Part shown: positions 57,206 to 64,000 of the stretch, piece by piece
How positions within the stretch are numbered: the first letter of the stretch is position 1
Layout: each line of letters opens with the position of its first letter
Origin: Flammeovirga agarivorans
GTDB taxonomy: Bacteria; Bacteroidota; Bacteroidia; Cytophagales; Flammeovirgaceae
Reading direction: 5' to 3'
Assembly: GCF_012641475.1 (NCBI RefSeq)
Contig: NZ_JABAIL010000001.1
Coordinates: 992,001 to 1,056,000 of the forward strand
Length of the DNA stretch: 64,000 bases
The notes under the pieces: model-generated
Databases searched by the model: none
What the model was told of the DNA's origin: nothing
Seen by the model: the letters and a program-made list of their open reading frames with translations, nothing else
Position numbers and translations under genes: made by a program

Positions 57206-57763
57206 ATGAATGTAATTAGATCATTTTCTTTAGGTGTATTTTCTATTCTTGTTCTATTTTTTGGAGTAGGGTTATTCCTTCCTTCACATTATGAAGTAAA
57301 TGAACAAGTACTGATACAATCTAAACCTTCCAAGATATTTTTTTATATAGATAATTTACAAAAGTGGGAAAAGTGGGCTTTTAAGTTAGAAGATCCAGAG
57401 AGTAGAGTAGACCCACAGTTTTTAGGTCCAGAAGAAGGAGAAGGAGCAGTACATTCATGGTTTGGAAATGATGGGTCAAAGGCACAATTGAAGATTTTAT
57501 CTTCGAATCCTTATGATGAAATACAACTACAAATGATCACAAATGACGGGGCATTTATTTCTGATATAGTGTTCACACTAGAAGGAGGTGATCAAGGAAC
57601 ATTAGTTACTTGGAATGAGAAAGGTGATTTTGGATTTAATCCAATGGTGAGACTTGTAGCCTATATGTCTGACTATAACAAAAAAATAGCCACTCAATAT
57701 CAAGTGGCTTTAGAAGAACTAAAACTGGTAGTTGAGTCTAGTAAAACTACCTCAATACAATAA
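57206..57763 (+). CDS. SRPBCC family protein (START/polyketide cyclase-like fold)
   Basis: 185 residues with an N-terminal membrane anchor (about 5-24, RSFSLGVFSILVLFFGVGLF) and an SRPBCC fold (about 33-175, IQSKPSKIFFYIDNLQKWEKW, GGDQGTLVTWNEKGDFGFN). These domains bind hydrophobic ligands or act as scaffolds; here the role is not known. It is monocistronic, and its 3' end overlaps the convergent pgeF gene by 17 nt. Confidence 0.8.
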   Translation: MNVIRSFSLGVFSILVLFFGVGLFLPSHYEVNEQVLIQSKPSKIFFYIDNLQKWEKWAFKLEDPESRVDPQFLGPEEGEGAVHSWFGNDGSKAQLKILSSNPYDEIQLQMITNDGAFISDIVFTLEGGDQGTLVTWNEKGDFGFNPMVRLVAYMSDYNKKIATQYQVALEELKLVVESSKTTSIQ

Positions 57764-58535
57764 CTCCACCGAAACGCCCTGTTTCCATAGGAGCAGCTTT
57801 TCTTGCAGAGTAGAACCTATGATCTGTGTAAGTATCAAAAGGTAGAAATTGAATGTTTTCTGAAGGAATATTGAAAGCATTACACTGTGCCAGTTGAGCT
57901 GCTTCTATATTTAAAAATGCTTTGCCTTCAATTGGATGAGGTAAAATAACTTCATCTATAATTTCTGGATATGCATTTTTGAAAAGTTCAATAACGTCTT
58001 CACCTATTTCATAAGATTCTTTTTTGATGAATGGTCCAAAACAAATAAGAATATCTTTTGCTTCCGATTCAAACTCATCCATCATTTTTTGTAGTGCTAC
58101 TGAAAGAATTTTTAATTCAGTACCTTTCCAACCTGAATGTACAACACCAATGACCTGTTTTTGAGGGTCGAATAATATGATTGGGGTACAGTCTGCAGCC
58201 AAGGTTAATAAACCAATGTTTTTGACATTAGTAATAATACCATCGGTTTCAGGAAAAGGGTTTTCTTCTTCAATTAAAGAAGGTAAGTGCTCTTCTTTTA
58301 CGATGGCAACTGTATTCGTATGTTTTTGCTCTCCAACAAAAAGTCGTTCGCAACCAAGAATTTCTTTTACAATTTGTCTATTGGCTAAAACATCTTCTAA
58401 TCTATCTTTATTGATGTTTCCCAAGTTTAAAGTATTGAATGGTGGTTGACTCATTCCACCTGTTCTGGTGGTTATAAAATGATTTATTTGGTGCTTATAG
58501 GGTTCAAGTAAATCGAATTGTAATTTGGGGATCAT
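57747..58535 (-). CDS. pgeF: Peptidoglycan editing factor PgeF (YfiH/laccase-domain family)
   Basis: 262 residues. Family signatures are HFITTRTGGMSQPPFNTLNL (about 17-36), VGEQKHTNTVAIV, LLTLAADCTPIILFDP, VIGVVHSGWKGTELKIL and the C-terminal DHRFYSARKAAPMETGRF. The His and Cys ligands of the metal site are in the AADC, HSGW and KHTNT motifs. YfiH/PgeF prevents L-Ser from being used in place of L-Ala in murein. It lies 53 nt after hisA with a hairpin between them, and probably shares the hisHA transcript. Confidence 0.93.
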   Translation of the reverse strand: MIPKLQFDLLEPYKHQINHFITTRTGGMSQPPFNTLNLGNINKDRLEDVLANRQIVKEILGCERLFVGEQKHTNTVAIVKEEHLPSLIEEENPFPETDGIITNVKNIGLLTLAADCTPIILFDPQKQVIGVVHSGWKGTELKILSVALQKMMDEFESEAKDILICFGPFIKKESYEIGEDVIELFKNAYPEIIDEVILPHPIEGKAFLNIEAAQLAQCNAFNIPSENIQFLPFDTYTDHRFYSARKAAPMETGRFGGVIVLR

Positions 58536-58553
58536 AGGCTTTTAATGGAGGTA

Positions 58554-58578
58554 AACAGTGGCCATGATAGCCACTGTT
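58554..58578 (-). promoter_or_regulatory. Intra-operon hairpin between hisA and pgeF
   Basis: Perfect 9-bp stem (AACAGTGGC, GCCACTGTT) with a 7-nt loop, 10 nt after the hisA stop codon on minus, with only three U after the stem. Confidence 0.6.
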
Positions 58579-58588
58579 ATAAATATTT

Positions 58589-59323
58589 TTATTTGCTGTT
58601 GTGTGCGTAGATCTGTTCGATCGATATTGTGCCTTCATAAATGGCCTTACCTACAACAACTGATGGTATTTTTGCTTCTTCTAAAGCGACTAAGTCTTCA
58701 TATTTACTAACGCCTCCACTAGCAATTAATTCCATATTTGGGAATTGTGCTATAATTTCACGGTAGAGTTCAGTATTGGGACCTTGCATCATACCGTCTT
58801 TAGAAATGTCAGTACAAAGTACTTTAGTAATTCCTTTAGTAGTGTAATCTTGAAGATAATCAAAAAGTGGGACTTTCGAATCTTCTTGCCATCCACTAAC
58901 AGCAATCATTTTATTTTTTGCATCTGCAGCAAGAATCATTCTTTCTGCGCCAAACTTCTCAATCCATGAAGTGAACTTCTCTGGCTCTTTAACAGCAATA
59001 CTGCCACATGTTACCATTTCAGCACCATGATCAAATACTTTTTGAAGATCTTCGTCCGACTGGATACCTCCACCGAAGTCAACAACTAAAGAAGTATTGG
59101 AAACAATTCTGTCTAAAACACCATAGTTTACCACATGTTTCACTTTTGCTCCATCAAGATCAACTAAGTGTAGACGTTTAATTCCTGCATCTTCAAACTG
59201 CTTAGCAATGACTAAAGGATCGTCCGCGTAAACAGTTTTTTGAGCATAATCACCTTGTGATAATCTTACCAATTTACCATCAATTAGATCAATGGCAGGG
59301 ATGATATCAAGTTTGTGAGACAT
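58589..59323 (-). CDS. hisA: Phosphoribosylformimino-5-aminoimidazole carboxamide ribotide isomerase
   Basis: 244 residues, TIM barrel. It isomerises ProFAR to PRFAR in histidine synthesis. Seen: IPAIDLIDGKLVRLSQGDYA at the N terminus with the catalytic Asp, VDFGGGIQSDED phosphate loop, and VLCTDISKDGMMQGPN and ELIASGGVSKYEDLVAL. It follows hisH after a single base and precedes pgeF. hisF and the other his genes are not in the window apart from a distant PHP phosphatase. Confidence 0.96.
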   Translation of the reverse strand: MSHKLDIIPAIDLIDGKLVRLSQGDYAQKTVYADDPLVIAKQFEDAGIKRLHLVDLDGAKVKHVVNYGVLDRIVSNTSLVVDFGGGIQSDEDLQKVFDHGAEMVTCGSIAVKEPEKFTSWIEKFGAERMILAADAKNKMIAVSGWQEDSKVPLFDYLQDYTTKGITKVLCTDISKDGMMQGPNTELYREIIAQFPNMELIASGGVSKYEDLVALEEAKIPSVVVGKAIYEGTISIEQIYAHNSK

Positions 59324-59324
59324 G

Positions 59325-59912
59325 TTAGAAGTTTGTTATAAAGTTTTGAATGATTTTCTGTCCAACATCACCACTTTTCTCTGGGTGAAACTGTGCTGCA
59401 AAGAAATTATCCTTATGCAATGAGGCACTGTATGGATTAACATAATCTGTTACAGCAATAGTGTTTTCACAAAGTTCTGCAAAATAACTATGTACATAGT
59501 AAACATAATCATTTTCATGAATGCCTTTGTAAAGATCTGTTTTTAGATCATGAATATTATTCCACCCCATATGAGGAACTTTCAAAATTTCACTTTGGAA
59601 TTTCTTTACGTTGGTATCGAAAATTCCTAAGCAATCAGTATCCCTTTCTTCTGAATGATTACACATTAATTGAAGTCCTAAACAAACACCTAAAGTCGGT
59701 TGTTTTAGGTCTTTAATTAATTGATCTAACTTACGTTCTTTCAAGTAATCCATTGCAGACTTTGCTTCTCCTACACCAGGAAAAATCACTTTGTCTGCTG
59801 ATGTTATTTCTTCAGGATTGTCTGTTAGGATAGGATCAATTCCGATACGTTGTAATGCATAACGCACAGATTGAACGTTTCCTGCGTTGTATTTAATAAT
59901 AGCAACTTTCAT
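59325..59912 (-). CDS. hisH: Imidazole glycerol phosphate synthase, glutamine amidotransferase subunit
   Basis: 195 residues. Class I glutamine amidotransferase: nucleophile Cys in TLGVCLGLQLM (about 80), oxyanion FPGVGEAKSAMDYLKE, and His-x-Glu in AAQFHPEKSGDVGQK. It supplies ammonia to HisF for making IGP and AICAR. It begins the hisH-hisA(-pgeF) transcript. Confidence 0.95.
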   Translation of the reverse strand: MKVAIIKYNAGNVQSVRYALQRIGIDPILTDNPEEITSADKVIFPGVGEAKSAMDYLKERKLDQLIKDLKQPTLGVCLGLQLMCNHSEERDTDCLGIFDTNVKKFQSEILKVPHMGWNNIHDLKTDLYKGIHENDYVYYVHSYFAELCENTIAVTDYVNPYSASLHKDNFFAAQFHPEKSGDVGQKIIQNFITNF

Positions 59913-59956
59913 TCAACAGTTTTTTTGTTGGTGCTTGACAGCGTTTGATTTTACTT

Positions 59957-59964
59957 CAAAATTA
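59957..59964 (-). promoter_or_regulatory. Candidate -7 element of the hisHA operon (TAATTTTG)
   Basis: Perfect TAnnTTTG on minus, giving a leader of about 38 nt to the hisH start. No -33 TTTG at the expected distance. Confidence 0.4.
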
Positions 59965-60003
59965 AGATTCTTTCGACAGAATGAAAACACCATTGATAAT
60001 TTT

Positions 60004-60050
60004 AATAAAAAAGGAGGGAATCAATGATAAATTTTCATCAATTCCCTCCC
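60004..60050 (-). terminator. Intrinsic terminator after the amylase gene
   Basis: On minus, GGAGGGAAT pairs with ATTCCCTCC, with an inner TGAT/ATCA pairing, followed by a run of six U. Confidence 0.85.
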
Positions 60051-60071
60051 TTGTTAAAGCAAAGTGCCTAA

Positions 60072-61943
60072 CTAAAATTCAATATAGTAAGCATCATTAG
60101 CTGGAATCGAAATACTAGTACCGCTTTCATCAGCACTGTTAAAATCAAGCTTAATGTTTTTGCCAGATATTAAGTCTTTAGCATCAATCACTTCATTACC
60201 TTTTAATCCTATTGCTTCTTGAACAATCGTAGGAATGATTACTTCTGTTGTAATTGCCTGATTCTCAAAATTGGCAACAACTAACACTCTTTGGTTTCCA
60301 ACGTATCTGATAAAAGAATAAGTTTTTTCAGAGTTGTAACTAGAATTAGTATTATTGAATTGCTGAAGATCTATAAGTTGACCTTTTCGGATAGCAGCAT
60401 CATTAGTAGATGCATGAAGGATTTGCTTGTATTTATTTCTTAAAGCTTTTTGAGCATCAGATAATTTTCCACCATCATATTTATGGTCATTGACCCACTT
60501 TTGATGTTCTGGAACACCCCAATAATCAAAAATGGTTGTTCTACCATCATCTCCACTAAAACCAGACTCACCAGCACCAGGTTCACCTACTTCTTGTCCA
60601 AAATAGACCATTACCGGACCACTACCTAGTGCTGCACTAACTGCCATGCCTGGAATACCTGGGTAAGGGTTTTTAGAGAATTCTTTTGATGCAATACGTT
60701 GCTCATCATGGTTCTCTAAGAATCTTAACATATGGTTGTTGAACCCATCCATATCTTTCCAAACCTTAGTTAGGTGTGCAAGTGAAGAGCCAGGACGGTC
60801 TTCCATTACAGCTCTTAAAGTATCGTAAACACCAACTTTATCATATAAGTAATCGAATTTACCAGTGAAGATATAGTTGCGGTATTCTTTAGGATTATAA
60901 ACTTCTGCAATAAATCTAATATTAGGATTAATAGCTTTGATTTGAGGAATCATCCAAGCCCAATATTCAACAGGGACCATTTCTGCCATATCACAGCGGA
61001 AACCGTCAACACCTTTTTCTGTCCAATATTTTAAGATAGCAAGTGTTTTTTTCCAAGTTGAAGGCACATCTCCATTAATATCAAACACTTTTTCGCCATT
61101 TCCAGATAGGTGATTGACACCATAATTTAAACGCACAGTTTCAAACCAATCATTTACAGAAGGTGTATTAGTAACAGCTCCATTACCAGATACCTTAGCT
61201 GGGTTTTCGTTGAACTTGCCGTCTGCAGTTGGGAATTTATCCCCACCTAATGGAACATATCCTGAAGGAACAACAAATGGTTTTCCAGGGATATAATAGA
61301 AATTGTTGTTGGCTTCAAAGCCTACTTTTGTATTGTCATCAGCTCCTAGGTCTACAACACCTTTAGGCTTTTTGTCAGAATGATATTTTCTTGCTACATG
61401 ATTGGGAACAAAGTCAATGATTACTTTTAAACCATTTTTGTGCGTTCTTTCAATCAATGATTCAAACTCTTCTAAACGGTTGTTGACTTTGTTGGATAAG
61501 TCTGGATTTACGTCATAGTAATCTTTAATGGCATAAGGAGACCCTGCTCTACCTTTTACAACATCGGCATCGTCAATATGGATTCCATATTTTCTATAAT
61601 CAGTGATAACGGCATGCTCAATTACCCCTGTATACCAAACGTGAGTAGCCCCCAAGTCTTTGATGCCTTGAAGTGCATCGTCATTAATATCATCAAATTT
61701 ACCAACGCCATTATCTTTCAGTGTACCCCAAAGTTTATTGGTAGAATTTGTGTTACCGAATAACCTTGTCATCATTTGGTAGATGATGATTTTATGATCT
61801 TGAATGTCTTCTGTGGAAGTAGAAATTTCGAATGTATGTTTCAATTTTTGTTCTTCTTGTTGCTGATTAGAGGAACAGTTTACGAATAAACTACCCATAA
61901 AAAGGTAAACGAATACACGTAAAAAGCTGTAGAATTTTGTCAT
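60072..61943 (-). CDS. GH13 alpha-amylase family lipoprotein
   Basis: 623 residues with lipobox LFVNC (Cys23), so anchored to a membrane. GH13 regions: VIIDFVPNHVAR (I), GVDGFRCDMAEM with nucleophile Asp318 (II), RFIAEVYNP with acid/base Glu347 (III), and RFLENHDEQR with Asp413 (IV). A C-terminal beta domain starts near 530. Probable alpha-glucan hydrolase of the outer membrane or periplasm. It is not next to other saccharide genes, yet PUL2 with a starch-binding-like SusE and no enzyme of its own is in the same window, so it may supply that system. Substrate specificity (amylase, neopullulanase, or other) cannot be set by eye. Confidence 0.92.
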   Translation of the reverse strand: MTKFYSFLRVFVYLFMGSLFVNCSSNQQQEEQKLKHTFEISTSTEDIQDHKIIIYQMMTRLFGNTNSTNKLWGTLKDNGVGKFDDINDDALQGIKDLGATHVWYTGVIEHAVITDYRKYGIHIDDADVVKGRAGSPYAIKDYYDVNPDLSNKVNNRLEEFESLIERTHKNGLKVIIDFVPNHVARKYHSDKKPKGVVDLGADDNTKVGFEANNNFYYIPGKPFVVPSGYVPLGGDKFPTADGKFNENPAKVSGNGAVTNTPSVNDWFETVRLNYGVNHLSGNGEKVFDINGDVPSTWKKTLAILKYWTEKGVDGFRCDMAEMVPVEYWAWMIPQIKAINPNIRFIAEVYNPKEYRNYIFTGKFDYLYDKVGVYDTLRAVMEDRPGSSLAHLTKVWKDMDGFNNHMLRFLENHDEQRIASKEFSKNPYPGIPGMAVSAALGSGPVMVYFGQEVGEPGAGESGFSGDDGRTTIFDYWGVPEHQKWVNDHKYDGGKLSDAQKALRNKYKQILHASTNDAAIRKGQLIDLQQFNNTNSSYNSEKTYSFIRYVGNQRVLVVANFENQAITTEVIIPTIVQEAIGLKGNEVIDAKDLISGKNIKLDFNSADESGTSISIPANDAYYIEF

Positions 61944-61965
61944 TATTTACAATTTATGATAGGGT

Positions 61966-62007
61966 TAAAAAAAGCAAAACTCTTCCAAGTGTTTCTTAGA
62001 AGAGTTT
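61966..62007 (-). terminator. Terminator after the 78-residue gene
   Basis: Stem AAACTCTTC/GAAGAGTTT with a 13-nt loop; on minus it is followed by TGC and a U7 run. Confidence 0.65.
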
Positions 62008-62025
62008 GTTTGTGTTGTTAAAGCG

Positions 62026-62262
62026 TTATGATTTTTTGTTGTAAGGACGCTTTTCATTTAATTTTGTGGCTATTTTATACAAATCTACTTTTGATAAAAT
62101 TGTATCATAAATTCCCTGGTGTTGATCTACTTTCTTAAGATCATCTTGCATTTGAACGGCAACTGTAAACGGATTTGTGTCTTTCAGTTGTTTTTTCAAA
62201 ACGTTTAGATAATCCTTATCTTTTTTGATCGCATTAAATACAATTTCTTCGATTTCGTTCAT
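62026..62262 (-). CDS. Hypothetical small protein, 78 residues
   Basis: Not recognised. Charged and helical (MNEIEEIVFNAIKKDKDYLN, then VLKKQLKDTNPFTVAVQM), with no signal peptide. It has its own terminator and lies just upstream of the amylase gene on the same strand. The codon pattern looks like that of real genes. Confidence 0.65.
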   Translation of the reverse strand: MNEIEEIVFNAIKKDKDYLNVLKKQLKDTNPFTVAVQMQDDLKKVDQHQGIYDTILSKVDLYKIATKLNEKRPYNKKS

Positions 62263-62385
62263 TACGAGATTGATTTAAAATTTAAAGTAAAATTGGAAAA
62301 TATTCTATGCTATATTAATCAAAAAATGTCTTGAAAAAAAATTCTTGTTATACAATTTATTCTGCAAAAGTCATTTTATTTAAGC

Positions 62386-62508
62386 ATGGATAGTAAGGAA
62401 AATAGATACATTGGTAGTAAAGGTTCAACTCAATTGATTAATGGCCGAAGATTGAGAGAAATGATTTCCTTTTTTTATAAAAAAATGATTAAATTCAATT
62501 CGAATTAA
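62386..62508 (+). CDS. Candidate small basic protein, 40 residues
   Basis: ATG at 62386 opens a frame of 40 codons ending in TAA 32 nt before sixA. The product is basic with KENRYIGSKGSTQLINGRR at its start and FFYKKMIKF near the end. No homologue is known to me and no promoter match was found, so it may be chance. Confidence 0.25.
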   Translation: MDSKENRYIGSKGSTQLINGRRLREMISFFYKKMIKFNSN

Positions 62509-62539
62509 AAAGCAAGAATAATAACAATAAACCAGATCA

Positions 62540-63025
62540 ATGAAGACACTATTACTAATAAGACATGCTGAAGCGGAATCACCTTATTTTGGAGTAGAAG
62601 ATAAATTAAGAGTATTAACCCAACAAGGATATATGCAAGCCATGCATACCTCAAAAAGGATTAAATCTGGCACATATATACCTGAAATAGTATTTTATTC
62701 TGATGCTGAAAGAACTAAGGCAACCACTCAGGTATTGTTAGAACAATTGGAAATCCCTGAAGAGGCATCTTTCGCAGAATCAGACTTTTATGATGCTACA
62801 GTGGGTAGGCTATTAGATTTTGTCAATGAAAGAAGTGATGAAGCAGATTGCGTGGCTATCGTTGGACATAATCCAACATTGTCGTTTTTTGCGGAGTATT
62901 TAACCGGAGAGGAAATTAATTCACTGTCGCCTGCAGATGCTTTGGTCATTACATTTGATTTTGACTCTTGGGCACTTATTTCACAAGCGACAGGACAATC
63001 TTTGGTTAGATATACTGGTCGCTAA
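62540..63025 (+). CDS. sixA: SixA-like phosphohistidine phosphatase
   Basis: 161 residues, histidine phosphatase superfamily. RHG-type motif LLIRHAEAESP with catalytic His9, the second His in IVGHNPTLSFFAEYL (about 112), and YSDAERTKATTQVL. SixA removes phosphoryl groups from histidine-containing phosphotransfer domains. Its 3' end is 2 nt from that of the convergent HAD gene. Confidence 0.9.
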   Translation: MKTLLLIRHAEAESPYFGVEDKLRVLTQQGYMQAMHTSKRIKSGTYIPEIVFYSDAERTKATTQVLLEQLEIPEEASFAESDFYDATVGRLLDFVNERSDEADCVAIVGHNPTLSFFAEYLTGEEINSLSPADALVITFDFDSWALISQATGQSLVRYTGR

Positions 63026-63027
63026 TT

Positions 63028-63810
63028 TTAAGGTAATAGGTCTTTTAATTCATTGAAATCATTAACGATTATATCAGGCTGAATGATCGCATTCTTCGTT
63101 AATTCTTCTCTGTATTTTCCCGTTTTGACTTGTATAGCGGTGAGATTTGCTTCTTTTGCACCCTGAATATCACCAATAATATCATCGCCAATCATTAATA
63201 AGTTATTCGGAGATATATTGATTTTTTTTATTGCTGATTCATAGAATTCTTTTTGTGGCTTACCAATACAAATAGATTCCTTGGATGTGGCAAACTCTAA
63301 TCCTTTAATGAAGGCTCCAATATCAATTCTAAGCCCATCAGAAGACTTCCAAAATTTTCCTTTGTGAAGCCCAATAATATCGCTTCCATTTAATATTTTA
63401 TTGAATAATGAATTCATTAATTGATAATCCCAATTCTTACCAATATCTCCCACAATAATTGCTTCTGGGTTGTCAATATCTTTTTTTAAGTCTTTGTAGA
63501 ATAATTCTTTTATCGAGTGTCCACCTAATACTTCTACCGTATTATACTTTTTTTCTTTTACATAATTCAATGCAGCTAATGGAGGACTTAGAATTTCATC
63601 ACTCGAGACAGGTATACCCATATTCGTTAATCGAACAAATAACTCGTCAGAAGTTACTCCAGAAGTATTGGTAACAAACAGGAATTTATACCCTCTATTT
63701 TTTAATGTGTTGATACTTTCGATTACTCCATCAATGAGTTGAGAGTCATTGTACAATACGCCGTCAAGGTCGCATAAAATACCTTGTATATCTTGAAGTT
63801 TCATGGTCAA
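63028..63810 (-). CDS. HAD superfamily hydrolase, subfamily IIA (NagD-like)
   Basis: 260 residues. Motif I GILCDLDGVLYND with Asp14 and Asp16, motif II FLFVTNTSGVTSDEL, the cap region with LGGHSIKELF, and motif III/IV LLMIGDDIIGDIQGAKEANL identify a NagD-like phosphatase. Substrate unknown; NagD acts on UMP and GMP, and others on p-nitrophenyl phosphate or glycolaldehyde phosphates. MKL at 63804 is an alternative start. Confidence 0.92.
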   Translation of the reverse strand: MTMKLQDIQGILCDLDGVLYNDSQLIDGVIESINTLKNRGYKFLFVTNTSGVTSDELFVRLTNMGIPVSSDEILSPPLAALNYVKEKKYNTVEVLGGHSIKELFYKDLKKDIDNPEAIIVGDIGKNWDYQLMNSLFNKILNGSDIIGLHKGKFWKSSDGLRIDIGAFIKGLEFATSKESICIGKPQKEFYESAIKKINISPNNLLMIGDDIIGDIQGAKEANLTAIQVKTGKYREELTKNAIIQPDIIVNDFNELKDLLP

Positions 63811-63967
63811 AAAGGATAATTAATTTATTAGTTGAAATACATTTTAAATCGTCGAATTAGCTAACAGGCAGTGGCTTCTACATAAGTAGTTTTTTCTTGG
63901 ATACCTTAATCATTGACTTTTGTCGCTATTTTTAACTAAACATAACACCTATTAGAACATACAAACA

Positions 63968-64000
63968 ATGATAGTACTTACCTATGTATTACTTTTGTAC
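63968..64000 (+). CDS. N-terminal start of a probable membrane protein (partial)
   Basis: ATG at 63968 opens a frame of eleven codons (MIVLTYVLLLY) that runs off the window. The hydrophobic start suggests a membrane protein. GACTTTTG at 63915-63922, one mismatch from TAnnTTTG, lies about 45 nt upstream. Only a fragment is visible. Confidence 0.3.
   Translation, partial: MIVLTYVLLLY

Overview
The window looks like a chromosomal segment of a marine, polysaccharide-degrading Bacteroidota, most likely of the order Cytophagales (a Flammeovirga-like organism; genus is inference). Support: two SusC/SusD loci, a two-component-regulator-propeller sensor beside one of them, a type IX secretion sorting domain, many matches to the Bacteroidota -7 promoter motif TAnnTTTG, weak Shine-Dalgarno signals, and low GC. 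No insertion sequence, prophage, CRISPR array, rRNA or complete tRNA was seen.

Left part (1-17.9 kb): a polysaccharide utilization locus (PUL1). A propeller sensor (partial, minus strand, probably a hybrid two-component regulator) faces an operon of a SusE/F-like binding lipoprotein, SusC, SusD, a GH2 beta-galactosidase, a GH30 enzyme resembling endo-beta-1,6-galactanases, and three esterases (CE2-like with a T9SS tail, CE7-like, BD-FAE/CE20-like). Together they suggest capture, deacetylation and cleavage of an acetylated galactan-type glycan. From 18 to 22.9 kb lie housekeeping and small genes: a DUF1835 protein, thyA, an LD-carboxypeptidase, and a DsbA-like/SDR pair. From 23.3 to 30.1 kb is PUL2, a SusC-SusD-SusE set with starch-binding-like modules but no enzyme of its own; a GH13 amylase lipoprotein sits 30 kb away at 60-62 kb.

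Middle part (30-48 kb): GNAT, a 2-Cys peroxiredoxin, an unknown secreted protein and an Lrp regulator; then a minus-strand pair, a McrB-like AAA+ protein with coiled coil plus a DUF2357/PD-(D/E)XK nuclease, which reads as a type IV restriction-like defence cassette. A YfcC-type carrier, an LPG-synthase-like membrane protein and a PHP phosphatase follow, then NUDIX, maeB, and a siroheme/sulfite reductase cluster (sulfite reductase with C-terminal HEPN domain, uroporphyrinogen-III methyltransferase, precorrin-2 dehydrogenase).

Right part (48-64 kb): an alpha/beta hydrolase fused to an RraA-like domain, a 789-bp gene-free gap, a BamA/TamA-like barrel, a response regulator, and a light-signalling candidate consisting of a BLUF protein translationally coupled to a CheB-CheR-PAS-histidine kinase. 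Then SRPBCC, pgeF, hisA, hisH, the amylase, sixA and a NagD-like HAD phosphatase.

The observations most worth checking are the McrB/DUF2357 cassette, the hydrolase-RraA fusion, the BLUF-coupled kinase, a candidate structured minus-strand RNA at 32.46-32.67 kb, and a recurring pattern of perfect hairpins lacking a U-tract placed 6-12 nt after stop codons inside operons.
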